Below are positions 52,315-60,517 of a stretch of DNA of 64,000 nt, in pieces. The DNA lies in NCBI GenBank assembly GCA_965218625.1, contig CBDCLG010000013.1, positions 124,001 to 188,000 on the forward strand. The letters run 5' to 3'. Origin of the DNA: Bin5 sp965218625. GTDB lineage: Bacteria > Chloroflexota > Anaerolineae > Caldilineales > Caldilineaceae. Position numbers and translations under genes: made by a program. Positions within the stretch are counted from its first letter, which is position 1. Each line of letters opens with the position of its first letter. The notes under the pieces were generated by a model. The model ran no database searches and was not told the origin of the DNA. It saw only the letters and a list, made by a program, of their open reading frames with translations.

Positions 52315-53710
52315 CGAGCGAGACGCCGACGGCGCCGTCCTGGTAGAGACGCAGGTTGATGCGGTGGGCGTGCGCGGCCTGTTGCAAGGCCTCCTGGCTG
52401 CGTGGGCCGCTCTCGATTTTGAATGTGTCGAAGAGGGGGTCTTCGTCCGGCTGGCTGAGCCGGTAGCCCACTTTCTTGAGCGCAGCGGCGAGGATGGCGG
52501 TGAGGAGCTGAAGGCGGCGGGCGAGGCGGGTGAGGCCTTCGGGGCCGTGGTAGACGGCATACATTGAGGCCATGATGGCCAGTAGGACCTGTGCGGTGCA
52601 GATATTGCTGGTAGCCTTGTCGCGGCGGATGTGCTGCTCGCGCGTTTGGAGGGCAAGGCGGAGGGCGGGGCTGCCCTGTGCGTCCTGCGAGACCCCTACG
52701 AGCCTGCCGGGCATCTGGCGTTTGAGGGTGTCGCGCGTGGCCATGAAAGCGGCGTGGGGGCCGCCGTATCCCATGGGTACGCCGAAGCGCTGTGCGCTGC
52801 CGACGGCGATGTCGGCGCCCCATTCGCCGGGGGGCGTCAGCAGGGTGAGGGCGAGGAGGTCGGTGGCGACGACGACGAGGGCGCCGACGGCGTGGGCTTG
52901 CTGGACGATATCGCGGAAGTCGCTGATTGTGCCCTCGGTGTCGGGGTATTGCAGGAGCAGGCCGAAAGTCTGGTCGTCGCAACGGAAGCGGCGGTGGTCG
53001 CCGACGACGACGCGGTAGCCGAGCGGTTCGGCGCGGGTACGGACCGTGTCGATGGTCTGCGGGTGACAGGTCTCGGAGACGAAGAAGGCATTGCCCGGGG
53101 CGTTCCGTTTCTGGGCCCGTTTGCACATCATCATGGCTTCGGCGGCGGCGGTGGCTTCGTCGAGCAGGGAGGCGTTGGCGATGTCGAGAGCGGTGAGGTC
53201 GCTGACCATGGTCTGGAAGTTGAGGAGGGCTTCGAGCCGGCCCTGGGCGATCTCGGCCTGGTAGGGTGTGTATTGGGTGTACCAGCCGGGGTTTTCGAGG
53301 ATGTTGCGCAGGATGACGGGTGGGGTGATGGTGTCGTAGTAGCCGATGCCTATAAAGGAGCGGAAGAGCTGGTTGTGCGAGGCGATTTCGGCCATTTCGG
53401 CGAGTACGTCGGATTCCGGACGCGACCCCGGGAGTGCGAGCGAACGCTGGACGCGAATCTGCGGGGGAATGGTTTGATCTATCAGCTTGTCGAGGGAATT
53501 CAGGCTGATAGTTTCCAGCATCGCCCGTACTTCGCCGGGGTCGGGCCCGAGGTGGCGTTGGACGAAGGAGTCGGTGCGCTGCAGCAGACCGGTATTGTCG
53601 TCGAGGGTTGGGGCGAGTCCGTCGATCTTGTCGGGACGGCCATCGCTGCCGGCGGCGCTGCGGCCGTTGGGGTCGGGTGTTACGGGCTTTGCCTGCACTG
53701 GGGCTCTCAT
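52292..53710 (-). CDS. gcvP: Glycine decarboxylase P protein, N-terminal half (frameshifted)
   Basis: 472 residues from the ATG at 53710 with GGAGGAG seven bases upstream. An N-terminal extension of about 45 residues precedes DSFVQRHLGPDPGEVRAML, the usual beginning. SFIGIGYYDTITPPVI, PYQAEIAQGRLEALLNFQTM and VGSAQRFGVPMGYGGPHA are classic P-protein segments. It stops at 52292 through a one-base frameshift that separates it from the PLP-binding half. The gene is led by a tandem glycine riboswitch, so it was or is controlled by glycine. No gcvT, gcvH or lpd lies in this window. Confidence 0.9.
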   Translation of the reverse strand: MRAPVQAKPVTPDPNGRSAAGSDGRPDKIDGLAPTLDDNTGLLQRTDSFVQRHLGPDPGEVRAMLETISLNSLDKLIDQTIPPQIRVQRSLALPGSRPESDVLAEMAEIASHNQLFRSFIGIGYYDTITPPVILRNILENPGWYTQYTPYQAEIAQGRLEALLNFQTMVSDLTALDIANASLLDEATAAAEAMMMCKRAQKRNAPGNAFFVSETCHPQTIDTVRTRAEPLGYRVVVGDHRRFRCDDQTFGLLLQYPDTEGTISDFRDIVQQAHAVGALVVVATDLLALTLLTPPGEWGADIAVGSAQRFGVPMGYGGPHAAFMATRDTLKRQMPGRLVGVSQDAQGSPALRLALQTREQHIRRDKATSNICTAQVLLAIMASMYAVYHGPEGLTRLARRLQLLTAILAAALKKVGYRLSQPDEDPLFDTFKIESGPRSQEALQQAAHAHRINLRLYQDGAVGVSLDEKTTVA

Positions 53711-53783
53711 TATGTTCTCCTCCGGTCTGCGCTTCGGTTCCGGCGTTCTCTTGCGGTGGCGACGCGCCGGCAGCGGTGCACTT

Positions 53784-53820
53784 GGAAAGAAAAACGGGCA
53801 TTCAAAATGAATGCCCGCCG
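53784..53820 (-). terminator. Intrinsic terminator of the glycine riboswitch
   Basis: On the minus strand a perfect 9-bp stem, CGGGCATTC and GAATGCCCG around a five-base loop (53795-53817), is followed directly by a T-rich run TTTTTCTTT. It lies a few bases after aptamer 2 and before gcvP, so it is the expression platform: glycine binding should prevent termination. Confidence 0.85.
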
Positions 53821-53917
53821 CCTCTGTCTTTGACCTGAGAGATTGCCACACGCGATTGTGAGCGAGTGGTTGCCCCGTCGGTGGCCGCTTGAATCTGCCA
53901 AGCGGCACTCTCCAAAG
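53821..53917 (-). promoter_or_regulatory. Glycine riboswitch, aptamer 2
   Basis: Minus strand: CCTTTGGAGAG at the 5' side, GACGGGGCAACC in the core, and CTCTCAGGTCAAAGACAGAGG at the 3' side, which are the conserved gcvT-type aptamer elements. CCTTTG and CAAAG can form P1. It is directly linked to aptamer 1, as in cooperative tandem glycine riboswitches. Confidence 0.92.
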
Positions 53918-53926
53918 GTGCCGTAT

Positions 53927-54024
53927 CGCGACGATCCTTTTGCCTGAGAGTGTCACCGAGCAGGTTGGGTCTTCCTGGCGGCTTGCCCCTTCGGCGCTTC
54001 GGCAGCGAAGTCTCTCTCGTCGCG
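53927..54024 (-). promoter_or_regulatory. Glycine riboswitch, aptamer 1
   Basis: Minus strand: P1 is closed by CGCGACGA (54017-54024) with TCGTCGCG (53927-53934). GAGAGA near the 5' side, CGAAGGGGCAAGCC in the core and CTCTCAGGCAAAAGGA at the 3' side match the gcvT consensus. Only about nine bases separate it from aptamer 2. Confidence 0.93.
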
Positions 54025-54071
54025 CGTCAGCCTGCTTTCAGTTTTGTGCGCTATTCTCGGATAGCACGGCA

Positions 54072-54100
54072 ATAGTAGCGCAATTTTGCAGAGAGCGCAA
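54072..54100 (-). promoter_or_regulatory. Candidate promoter of the glycine riboswitch/gcvP transcript
   Basis: Minus strand TTGCGC (54095-54100), a 17-base spacer and TACTAT (54072-54077). The transcript would start near 54065, about 40 bases before aptamer 1. The -35 match is moderate. Confidence 0.45.
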
Positions 54101-54205
54101 TTGCGGTGATTGCGGGCGGCGCAACTATAATTTGGAGACTTGTGTTTGGGACGTTCGGAGGGCACGAGAGCGCGGGCCCTCGGGATTGCTTTGGGACTAT
54201 TCGAG

Positions 54206-54757
54206 ATGCGAGTTATCGCCGGAAGCGCAAGAGGCCACAGGTTGCAATCGGTCCCCGGGAAGGGGACGCGTCCGATAACGGACCGGGCGAAGGAGGCCCT
54301 CTTTTCGATTTTGGGCGGTTGGATCGTAGAGCGGCGGGCGCTCGACTTGTTTGGCGGTACGGGCGCGGTGGGGATCGAGGCCCTCAGCCGGGGCGCGGCG
54401 CATGTCCACTTCATCGACCGGAGCCGTGCGGCCGTGCGCACGGTGCAGCGCAACCTGGCCCATTGCCGGCTGGACGGCTGGGCAACGGTTGAGCGCCGCG
54501 ACAGCTTCGCATTTGTGGAGCAGTTTCGGGGCGAACCGTTTGATCTGATCTACATTGCCCCGCCGCAGTACGAGGGGTTGTGGCGCAGTGCGCTGCTGGC
54601 CGTCGATACGAGGCCGGACCTGCTGGACGAAGAGGGCGTGGTGATCATACAGATACACCCCCGCGAAGAGGAGCCGGTTGCGCTCGAACGGCTCAGCGAG
54701 TTCGACCGCCGCCGTTACGGCTCGGTGCAACTCATATTCTACGAGCGTGCGGCGTAG
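54206..54757 (+). CDS. rsmD: 16S rRNA (guanine-966-N2)-methyltransferase RsmD
   Basis: 183 residues from the ATG at 54206 (MRVIAGSARGHRL), the standard RsmD beginning. An upstream extension of the frame was rejected. PITDRAKEALFSIL, the SAM motif LDLFGGTGAVGIEALSRGA and the Asp-containing HFIDRSRAA are present. The catalytic loop, usually DPPY or DPPF, is here APPQY (YIAPPQYEG). A TATAAT at 54126-54131 lies 75 bases upstream and may be its -10 box. Divergent from gcvP. Confidence 0.9.
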   Translation: MRVIAGSARGHRLQSVPGKGTRPITDRAKEALFSILGGWIVERRALDLFGGTGAVGIEALSRGAAHVHFIDRSRAAVRTVQRNLAHCRLDGWATVERRDSFAFVEQFRGEPFDLIYIAPPQYEGLWRSALLAVDTRPDLLDEEGVVIIQIHPREEEPVALERLSEFDRRRYGSVQLIFYERAA

Positions 54758-54786
54758 GAAGGGACGCGGGCGCTGCGACTTTCGTG

Positions 54787-55764
54787 TTACTCCGACACGG
54801 AGGCGCCGACGGCGAAGTAGATTACCTGACCGGTTTCGGCGGTGGGATCGACGGTGACGCTGACGTTGTTCTGGCTGGCCAGGGAGTAGCCGTGCACATC
54901 TTCGACGGAGACGGTGTATTCGCCCTCCTGCAACGACTCGAGCAGGGTCCCGGCGGAGGCAACCGGCGCGATGGTCATTATCATGGCGCCGTCGGGCGCG
55001 ACGAGGGTAACGGTAGCGCCGGCGATGAAGTTTTCGTCGCTGTCGTAGAGGCCGTCGGCGTCGGCGTCGACGAAGAGGTATACGAGCAGGGCGTCGGGCG
55101 CGATACCCTGGCGGGCGATGATTTCCGGCTGTGGCAGAACTGAGGGTGGCTGAACTTCAACTGGCTGCCGGGCCGGGGAACTGGTGGATGCGGCGGCCCC
55201 GCGATCGGGCTCGGCGCTTTGGCGGGCGTCCGAACTCTCGGCGTCGGGTGCGCTGCGGGCGGGCCGACTCCTTTGCGCGCTCGTGCTGGCGCTCTCCATC
55301 TGGGCCAACGCCTGGGAGAGGGCGGAAGTAAAGAGTTCGAAATTGCGGCGCGTGGCCTCCAGGTCGGCCACGGCCGCATCGAGTTCGGCGACGTGGATTC
55401 CCTGATCGCTGAGGCTCTGGTCGAGATCGGACAGGCTGGTATCGAGCGCGGCGAAGCTCTTCTGGAGCTCGGCGACTGCGCCGGCTTCCTGTTCCAGCAC
55501 GACGAGGCGTTCCCCCAGATTGAGGATATTTGCGTTCACGGCCTCGACGTCCTGGGCGACATCGGTCAATCCTGCTTCGATGGCGTTGACCTTTGATGTG
55601 TTGGTGAAGTTGAGCGTACCCCCATTCCAGATGGCCAGCACGAGCAGCGTCAGCAGGAGGCCGATCACGGCGCCTCCGATGGCTGAGAGATAGGCGGTGA
55701 GGGACTCTTCGACCTCTGGCATGCTGAATTCAAGTTCCGGAGGCTGTTTTGTCTGCAGTTCCAT
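54787..55764 (-). CDS. Single-pass membrane protein with coiled coil and SdrD-B-like domain
   Basis: 325 residues from the ATG at 55764 with AAAGG upstream. The frame is open further upstream but runs over the promoter. A cytoplasmic tail (Glu-rich, residues 1-30) precedes one membrane helix (about 31-52, IGLLLTLLVLAIW). Then a long coiled coil (about 65-165, heptad Leu/Val with repeated LSDLDQSLSD) and a Ser/Ala/Pro linker follow. The last 110 residues (VYLFVDADADGLYDSDENFIAGATV, read in part) resemble SdrD B-type or carboxypeptidase-regulatory-like beta domains with an acidic metal-binding loop. The role is unknown; the layout suggests an envelope structural or signalling protein. Confidence 0.78.
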   Translation of the reverse strand: MELQTKQPPELEFSMPEVEESLTAYLSAIGGAVIGLLLTLLVLAIWNGGTLNFTNTSKVNAIEAGLTDVAQDVEAVNANILNLGERLVVLEQEAGAVAELQKSFAALDTSLSDLDQSLSDQGIHVAELDAAVADLEATRRNFELFTSALSQALAQMESASTSAQRSRPARSAPDAESSDARQSAEPDRGAAASTSSPARQPVEVQPPSVLPQPEIIARQGIAPDALLVYLFVDADADGLYDSDENFIAGATVTLVAPDGAMIMTIAPVASAGTLLESLQEGEYTVSVEDVHGYSLASQNNVSVTVDPTAETGQVIYFAVGASVSE

Positions 55765-56070
55765 CCTCAACCCTTTCTCAACTCGGCAGGCAACGATGCG
55801 CGGACCGCCCCGCGCCGTCGCGGGCCATCCGCAAGACAGATTACGCGGTGTATTGCATCGACAATACAGAAATACGCTCATTCTGTCAACTGGGCCGGCG
55901 GAACCCTCCATGTGGAGCGATCTGTTTGGGAAAGACGGGATGGTTTGTCGGGGGGATGGGGCCGTTCTATAATGCCGTCCTGTGATGCCGGTCCATGATG
56001 CCGGTTGGTCGTGGAAGGCGGGGCGGTTGTATTCTGCGCCAAGGTAGGAGAACGGAGGTCGCGAAGGGCT
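55765..56070. other. Divergent intergenic region
   Basis: About 306 bases between the membrane-protein gene and the CinA-type gene. It contains the minus-strand promoter at 55861-55889. Three direct short repeats of GATGCCGGT/GATGCCGGTT type are seen near 55982-56008. No gene. Confidence 0.5.
55861..55889 (-). promoter_or_regulatory. Sigma-70-type promoter of the membrane coiled-coil gene
   Basis: Minus strand TTGACA (55884-55889), a 17-base spacer and TATTGT (55861-55866). It would give a leader of about 90 bases before the ATG at 55764. Confidence 0.65.
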
Positions 56071-56595
56071 ATGTCGAGAAAGGTAGCTGTTCCGGCGAGT
56101 GAAACGGAGCTGACCGAGTTGGCGAAGGAGACCGGCCTCGCTCTCAAGCGGGTGGGGTTGGTCGCGGCTGTGGCGGAGAGCTGCACGGGGGGCCTGGTCG
56201 GCCATTTGATCACCGAGGTACCGGGCAGCTCGGACTGGTTTCTGGGCAGCGCGGGCGTATATAGCTATGCCGCCAAGGAGAAGCTTCTTGGTGTGGACGG
56301 CGCGCTGCTGTTGCGTGAGGGCGCGGTCAATGCGACGGTGGCGGCGCAGATGGCGACGGGTGCGCTGGAGGCCTACAATGCCGACGTTGCAGTGTCGATC
56401 ACCGGCGTCGCGGGGCCTGGCGGCACGGCGGAGAAACCGATGGGGTTGGTCTATCTGCACCTTGCCGCACGGGACGGATTCGAGAGCGAGGAGCGAGCGG
56501 TGTGGCCGGCGGACCGACGCGGCAACAAACTGCTGAGCGCCCAGTGCGCGCTGGAGATGTTGCTTTCGTATGCGGAAGGCAGGGCGGGCGGATGA
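56071..56595 (+). CDS. pncC: CinA C-terminal domain protein, nicotinamide-nucleotide amidase
   Basis: 174 residues from the ATG at 56071. AVAESCTGGLVGHLITEVPGSS and GVYSYAAKEKLLGV match the stand-alone CinA C-terminal domain, and VSITGVAGPGGTAEKPMGLVYL is its second signature. The family hydrolyses nicotinamide mononucleotide to nicotinate mononucleotide in NAD salvage. The last codons overlap the next start as ATGA. Confidence 0.9.
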   Translation: MSRKVAVPASETELTELAKETGLALKRVGLVAAVAESCTGGLVGHLITEVPGSSDWFLGSAGVYSYAAKEKLLGVDGALLLREGAVNATVAAQMATGALEAYNADVAVSITGVAGPGGTAEKPMGLVYLHLAARDGFESEERAVWPADRRGNKLLSAQCALEMLLSYAEGRAGG

Positions 56596-56858
56596 GCGAG
56601 TTGGTGGCGATCGACGAGCCGGTGCGCGTGGCCGTTCGCGGCCTGTCGTCAGGCAAGATCGCACCGAAATCTTTTGTGTGGCAAGGTAAAACCTATTATG
56701 TGTCGGCGCGGGGTCGGCAATGGAGCGAATGGACCGACGGAAAGCAGGTACGATGTTTCCTGGTACAAACTCCTGACATGAATTCCTACGAGTTGCGCTG
56801 GGACCCGGTTGAGGATCGCTGGTCCCTGCACCGCGCCTGGCTGATAAACACTGTGTAA
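56592..56858 (+). CDS. Small conserved protein, DUF6504-like
   Basis: 88 residues from the ATG at 56592, overlapping the pncC stop by four bases. It is a small basic protein with IDEPVRVAVRGLSSGKIAPKSFVW and a Trp/Tyr-rich body (YVSARGRQWSEW, YELRWDPVEDRWSL). It resembles DUF6504-type proteins that bear a Pro/Trp strand pattern near DNA polymerase genes, but this link is weak. Tight coupling to pncC supports that it is a real gene. Confidence 0.65.
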   Translation: MSELVAIDEPVRVAVRGLSSGKIAPKSFVWQGKTYYVSARGRQWSEWTDGKQVRCFLVQTPDMNSYELRWDPVEDRWSLHRAWLINTV

Positions 56859-56904
56859 GCAGTTACCACAGGCCCCTTTGTCGCCTTCCATTTAATCCTG
56901 GTCG

Positions 56905-58086
56905 CTATCCTTCCGGACCGTCTCCCCAGTCCGGGATCGAGAGAATCTCGCCGTCGCGCAGGGCCGATTGGTGCGCCATGACACCTGCGACCATGTAGCG
57001 CACGGCTGACCAGACGTGGATCGCGGGCTGTCGTTCCTGCGCAACGGCCTCGACAAACTCGTGAACGAGGTATGGATGTGAGCCGCCGTGTCCGCCATAT
57101 ACGTCAGATGTCCTGCTGGCGGCGCGGAATGCGTCCTCCACCTCCTGCGGCAGCGGGACTCGCATCTGTTCGGGCGTAAGGGGCGTGCTCCCGGTTCTGT
57201 CGCACCACTGGTTGTTCTCGAAACTGCCCTGCGTGCCGTAGATGCGGAAGGTCTCGCGCCCGCGAATGCCGATCTCGCGCAGTTCGCAGATGCGCATCGT
57301 TGAACCGTTGCTCATGTGGAAGAGCGCGGTCTCGTTGCTGAAGGCTTCGCTCTCGTCGATGTAATAGGGATCGCCCGTGCGATTGGCGTAGCCCCAGGCG
57401 CAGACCTTGAGCGGACGTGCGTTCATGACGCTCATAGGCCCGCTGGTTGAGTGGGTAGGATAGTGCATCGGGCCGCCGCGGACGCCCCGTTTCTTGTAGG
57501 ATTCGCGGGCCCGCAGCCATTCCTGGCCGGCGGCGCCGACCTGTCTGTGGGCCTGCACCTCGCGGAGGTTGCTGCCGAGGCTGTCGACATCGTGCATGTA
57601 TTCGCCCTCGCTATGGACAAAGCTGCCAAACGCGCCCTCGGCGGCGCGGCGCCGACAGTAGATTGCCTCGGCGCGATAGTATGTGGTCTCGCCCAACATG
57701 TAGAGCTGCCCGGTACGTTCGACGGTCTCCACCAGCCGGGCGCACCAGTCCAGAATCTCATCGCCGTCGGGCACTGTGATGATTGGCACGGCGCTGTATA
57801 CGTGCTTGCCGGCCTCCATGGCCTGGATTGCCTGCGGGGCATGCAGCCAGTGCTGTGTGAAGACTGCGAGGGCGTCCACGTCGCTCTTGCAGATTTCGTC
57901 GAGTGAGGCGTAGGCGTCGCACGGGTCAAATTTGGCCTGCCAGTGGTCCTGCTCGGCGAGCCTGGCGATGCGATCCGGTTCTCGGTCGCAGAGGGCGATG
58001 CGGTCAACGAGAGGGTGGCTCATAAACATGTCGGCAAAGGAACGTCCAAATGCCCCCAGACCGACGAGACCGAGGCTGATTCCCAT
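56905..58086 (-). CDS. Gfo/Idh/MocA family protein lacking the EKP lysine
   Basis: 393 residues from the ATG at 58086. The Rossmann motif is SLGLVGLGAFGRSFADM. At the position of the catalytic EKP motif the sequence reads YSAVPII, so the conserved Lys is absent. This is seen in a subgroup of the family whose activity is not well defined. The middle contains GGPMHYPTHSTSGP, a segment not present in the other three family members of the window. It stands alone on the minus strand, with 319 noncoding bases upstream. Confidence 0.87.
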   Translation of the reverse strand: MGISLGLVGLGAFGRSFADMFMSHPLVDRIALCDREPDRIARLAEQDHWQAKFDPCDAYASLDEICKSDVDALAVFTQHWLHAPQAIQAMEAGKHVYSAVPIITVPDGDEILDWCARLVETVERTGQLYMLGETTYYRAEAIYCRRRAAEGAFGSFVHSEGEYMHDVDSLGSNLREVQAHRQVGAAGQEWLRARESYKKRGVRGGPMHYPTHSTSGPMSVMNARPLKVCAWGYANRTGDPYYIDESEAFSNETALFHMSNGSTMRICELREIGIRGRETFRIYGTQGSFENNQWCDRTGSTPLTPEQMRVPLPQEVEDAFRAASRTSDVYGGHGGSHPYLVHEFVEAVAQERQPAIHVWSAVRYMVAGVMAHQSALRDGEILSIPDWGDGPEG

Positions 58087-58405
58087 ACTGTCTCCTCACA
58101 GACATTGCGGAAGGGCGCCGCGTTCGACGCGAGGACGGGTTTGACATTCTTTGTGCGCGGTAGGAAGAGCTTCCGGCATTGCGTGTGCCCGGAACGGGTC
58201 TGGAGCAATTCTATCACGACTCGCGAGGGGCGGAAACCGCTGCAGACGGTCCCATTCCGCCTCTTCGCCGCCGCACCGGAACTCTTGCCGGGCGGGTGGC
58301 AGCGGCCTGTTTTTGCTTAGTGCAAATCCTGATAATCATTTATGATATGCGCTGTCCAGACTGTGGAACAGGGAGCGAGCCAGCCCTAATATAAGGAGAG
58401 ATGCG
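58087..58405. other. Divergent intergenic region
   Basis: About 320 bases between the Gfo/Idh gene and the alcohol dehydrogenase gene. A TTGACA occurs at 58141-58146 without a fitting -10 box. AAGGAGAG before 58406 is the ribosome site of the dehydrogenase. No gene. Confidence 0.4.
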
Positions 58406-59473
58406 ATGAAAGCCGCCATACTCTACGCGCCGCATACGCCGGTGGCCGTCAAAGAAGCTGAGATTGACGAGCCGCAGGAGGGCGAGGTCCTGCTGGACGT
58501 CGTCGGCGCAGGCGTGTGCCACAGCGATTACCACTACGTTACCGGGCACAGGACGATTCGGAGGGCGCCGGCCGTGCTTGGACATGAAGGAGCCGGTACG
58601 GTGCGCGCGGTCGGCCCGGGGGTGCGGGATTTCGCTCCCGGCGACAAGATCATACTTTCGCTCGATGCGATGTGCGGCAGTTGCCGCAACTGTTCGAATG
58701 GCCGCCCTGCGCTGTGTGAGACGTACCGACCGGAGGCGATAAGCCGCATGAGGGTTGACGGGGAGCCGGTCTATCATGGACGGCCAACGTTTGTCGAGCA
58801 GACGCTGGTGCAGGCCGACGCGTGCGTCAAAGTGCCGGACGATACGGCGCTGGAGAGTGCGTGTCTCGTGAGCTGCGGGGTCATCACCGGAATCGGCGCG
58901 GTGGTCAACCGGGCGAAGGTGGAGACAGGCGCGTCGATGGCCGTGTTTGGGTGCGGCGGCGTTGGATTGAATGTGATACAGGGGGGCGTGCTGGCCTCGG
59001 CGGGCAAGATCATCGCGGTCGATACGGTGCCTTACAAGCTGGAGCTGGCCGAGCAGATGGGAGCGACGCATTTCATTAACAGCGCGCAGGAAGACCCGGT
59101 GCAGCGCATTATGGAGATTACGGGCGGCGGGGCCGACTACGCATTCGAGGTGGTCGGGTTTCCTTCGATCGTACGGCAGGCGATCGACTGTGTGCGTATG
59201 ACGGGCACGGCGGTGGTGGTTGGTGTACAGCCGCAGGGGCAGGATGTTACCGTCGAAGGGTATCATCTGCTGGAAGACCGGGCGCTTATCGGGGCATTTC
59301 ATGGTGCGGCGCGGCCGAGGGTCGACTTTCTGTGGATTCTTGACCTCTACAAACAGGGAAAGATCATGATCGACGAGTTGATTTCGAGCTACCGGCCGCT
59401 TGATGAGATCAACGAGGCGTTCGCGGATATGGCGCAAGGCAAAGTGGCGCGGACCGTGCTCGTGTTTGACTGA
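58406..59473 (+). CDS. Zinc-dependent alcohol dehydrogenase (MDR family)
   Basis: 355 residues, ATG with AAGGAGAG upstream. Catalytic zinc ligands are C38 (AGVCHSD), H60/E61 (LGHEGAG) and a later Cys (LVSCGVITG). The structural zinc site is C90, C93, C96 and C104. The NAD motif is FGCGGVGLNVIQ. The pattern is that of the class III/mycothiol-like branch. Physiological substrates could be primary alcohols or formaldehyde adducts. It is followed closely by a DapA-like gene on the same strand. Confidence 0.93.
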   Translation: MKAAILYAPHTPVAVKEAEIDEPQEGEVLLDVVGAGVCHSDYHYVTGHRTIRRAPAVLGHEGAGTVRAVGPGVRDFAPGDKIILSLDAMCGSCRNCSNGRPALCETYRPEAISRMRVDGEPVYHGRPTFVEQTLVQADACVKVPDDTALESACLVSCGVITGIGAVVNRAKVETGASMAVFGCGGVGLNVIQGGVLASAGKIIAVDTVPYKLELAEQMGATHFINSAQEDPVQRIMEITGGGADYAFEVVGFPSIVRQAIDCVRMTGTAVVVGVQPQGQDVTVEGYHLLEDRALIGAFHGAARPRVDFLWILDLYKQGKIMIDELISSYRPLDEINEAFADMAQGKVARTVLVFD

Positions 59474-59545
59474 ACGGAACTTGTGGCCCGAAAAATGGGA
59501 AGGTCGTAATGAGCTCCAGCGTGCCAAGCTCAGCCACGTTTACCG

Positions 59546-60457
59546 ATGCCATCAACATGTGAAGTGCGCGGCCTGCTATCCGGCCCTGTGATGTCGCTGC
59601 ATACACCCTTTTGCGAGGACGGAACGATCGACTTCGCCGGTCTGCGCGGTCTGGTGGAGCGAGGGATCGCGGCCGGCAGCACAACGATGCTGCTGACCTA
59701 CGGGGACAGTCTGTATTCTTTGCTCACCGATGGTGAAGTGGGTGAAGCGACGAGGGTCGTTGCGGAGCAGACGGCGGGGCGGGCCGCAGTTGTGGCGGCT
59801 GACCGCATGTGGTGGACAGGCAAGGCGGTCGAGTTCGCGCGCTACGCCGGGGAGGTGGGCGCTGACCTGCTGATGGTATTGCCGCCAGATTGGGCCCAGT
59901 CGTGCACGGCTGACACCTTGGTGGACCATTACGCCGCGGTGGCTGCTGAAATCCCGGTGATGGTGGTGACCAATGTCTTCGGCCGATCGCCGGCAATGGG
60001 CCTGGAGGTGTTGGGACGGCTGCGGGACGGCGTGCCGGGCGTGGTGGCAATCAAGGATGACTTGGTTGGCGCATTTGCGCGCAAATTGGCGCTGCTGCTG
60101 CACGGAGAGTGGTCGATCATTTCAGGGGGACAGAAGCAGAACCACTTGGACCTGCACCATTACGGCTGCGACGGATATCTATCGACTTTCATCGCGTTTG
60201 CTCCTCAGATCACACAGGCATACTGGCAGGCCGTCCAGACCGAAGATTGGTCAGCCGCTGCCGGCATCATACGCGACTTCGACATACCCTACTTCAACTT
60301 TATCCTCGATATGCCGGGCGGCTTTGACGCGGCCCTGCACGGCACCTATGAGTTGTTTGGGGTGTCTCAACGCTGGCGCCGGCCACCGTATTATTCCCTT
60401 ACCGACGAAGAGATGGAGCAGCTGGCCCAGCTTCTCAGCGACCTCAAACTGGCTTAG
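59546..60457 (+). CDS. Dihydrodipicolinate synthase/N-acetylneuraminate lyase family protein, 5' frameshift likely
   Basis: A TIM-barrel class I aldolase of about 303 residues from the ATG at 59546. GPVMSLHTPFCEDGTIDF, TYGDSLYSLLTDGE and the Schiff-base lysine in VVAIKDDLVG are present. The usual YNxP tyrosine region reads VTNVFGRS, so the catalytic Tyr is absent. The ATG at 59546 has no ribosome site. A better start with GGAAGG is the ATG at 59509, whose frame ends after 17 codons (INM then stop at 59560-59562). Removing the T at 59560 would join the frames as INMEVRGLL. So a one-base insertion is likely. The specific aldol or dehydration reaction is unknown. Confidence 0.82.
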   Translation: MPSTCEVRGLLSGPVMSLHTPFCEDGTIDFAGLRGLVERGIAAGSTTMLLTYGDSLYSLLTDGEVGEATRVVAEQTAGRAAVVAADRMWWTGKAVEFARYAGEVGADLLMVLPPDWAQSCTADTLVDHYAAVAAEIPVMVVTNVFGRSPAMGLEVLGRLRDGVPGVVAIKDDLVGAFARKLALLLHGEWSIISGGQKQNHLDLHHYGCDGYLSTFIAFAPQITQAYWQAVQTEDWSAAAGIIRDFDIPYFNFILDMPGGFDAALHGTYELFGVSQRWRRPPYYSLTDEEMEQLAQLLSDLKLA

Positions 60458-60517
60458 CCAAGACTGTTAGCCGGCGACTTGTGCCAAGCCGAGCAGGTCG
60501 GAATCCCCGCTCAAAGT

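Noticed and set aside
50650..53833. Two roughly 400-codon plus-strand frames over gcvP
   Set aside because: Antisense to conserved glycine decarboxylase, biased composition, no motifs.
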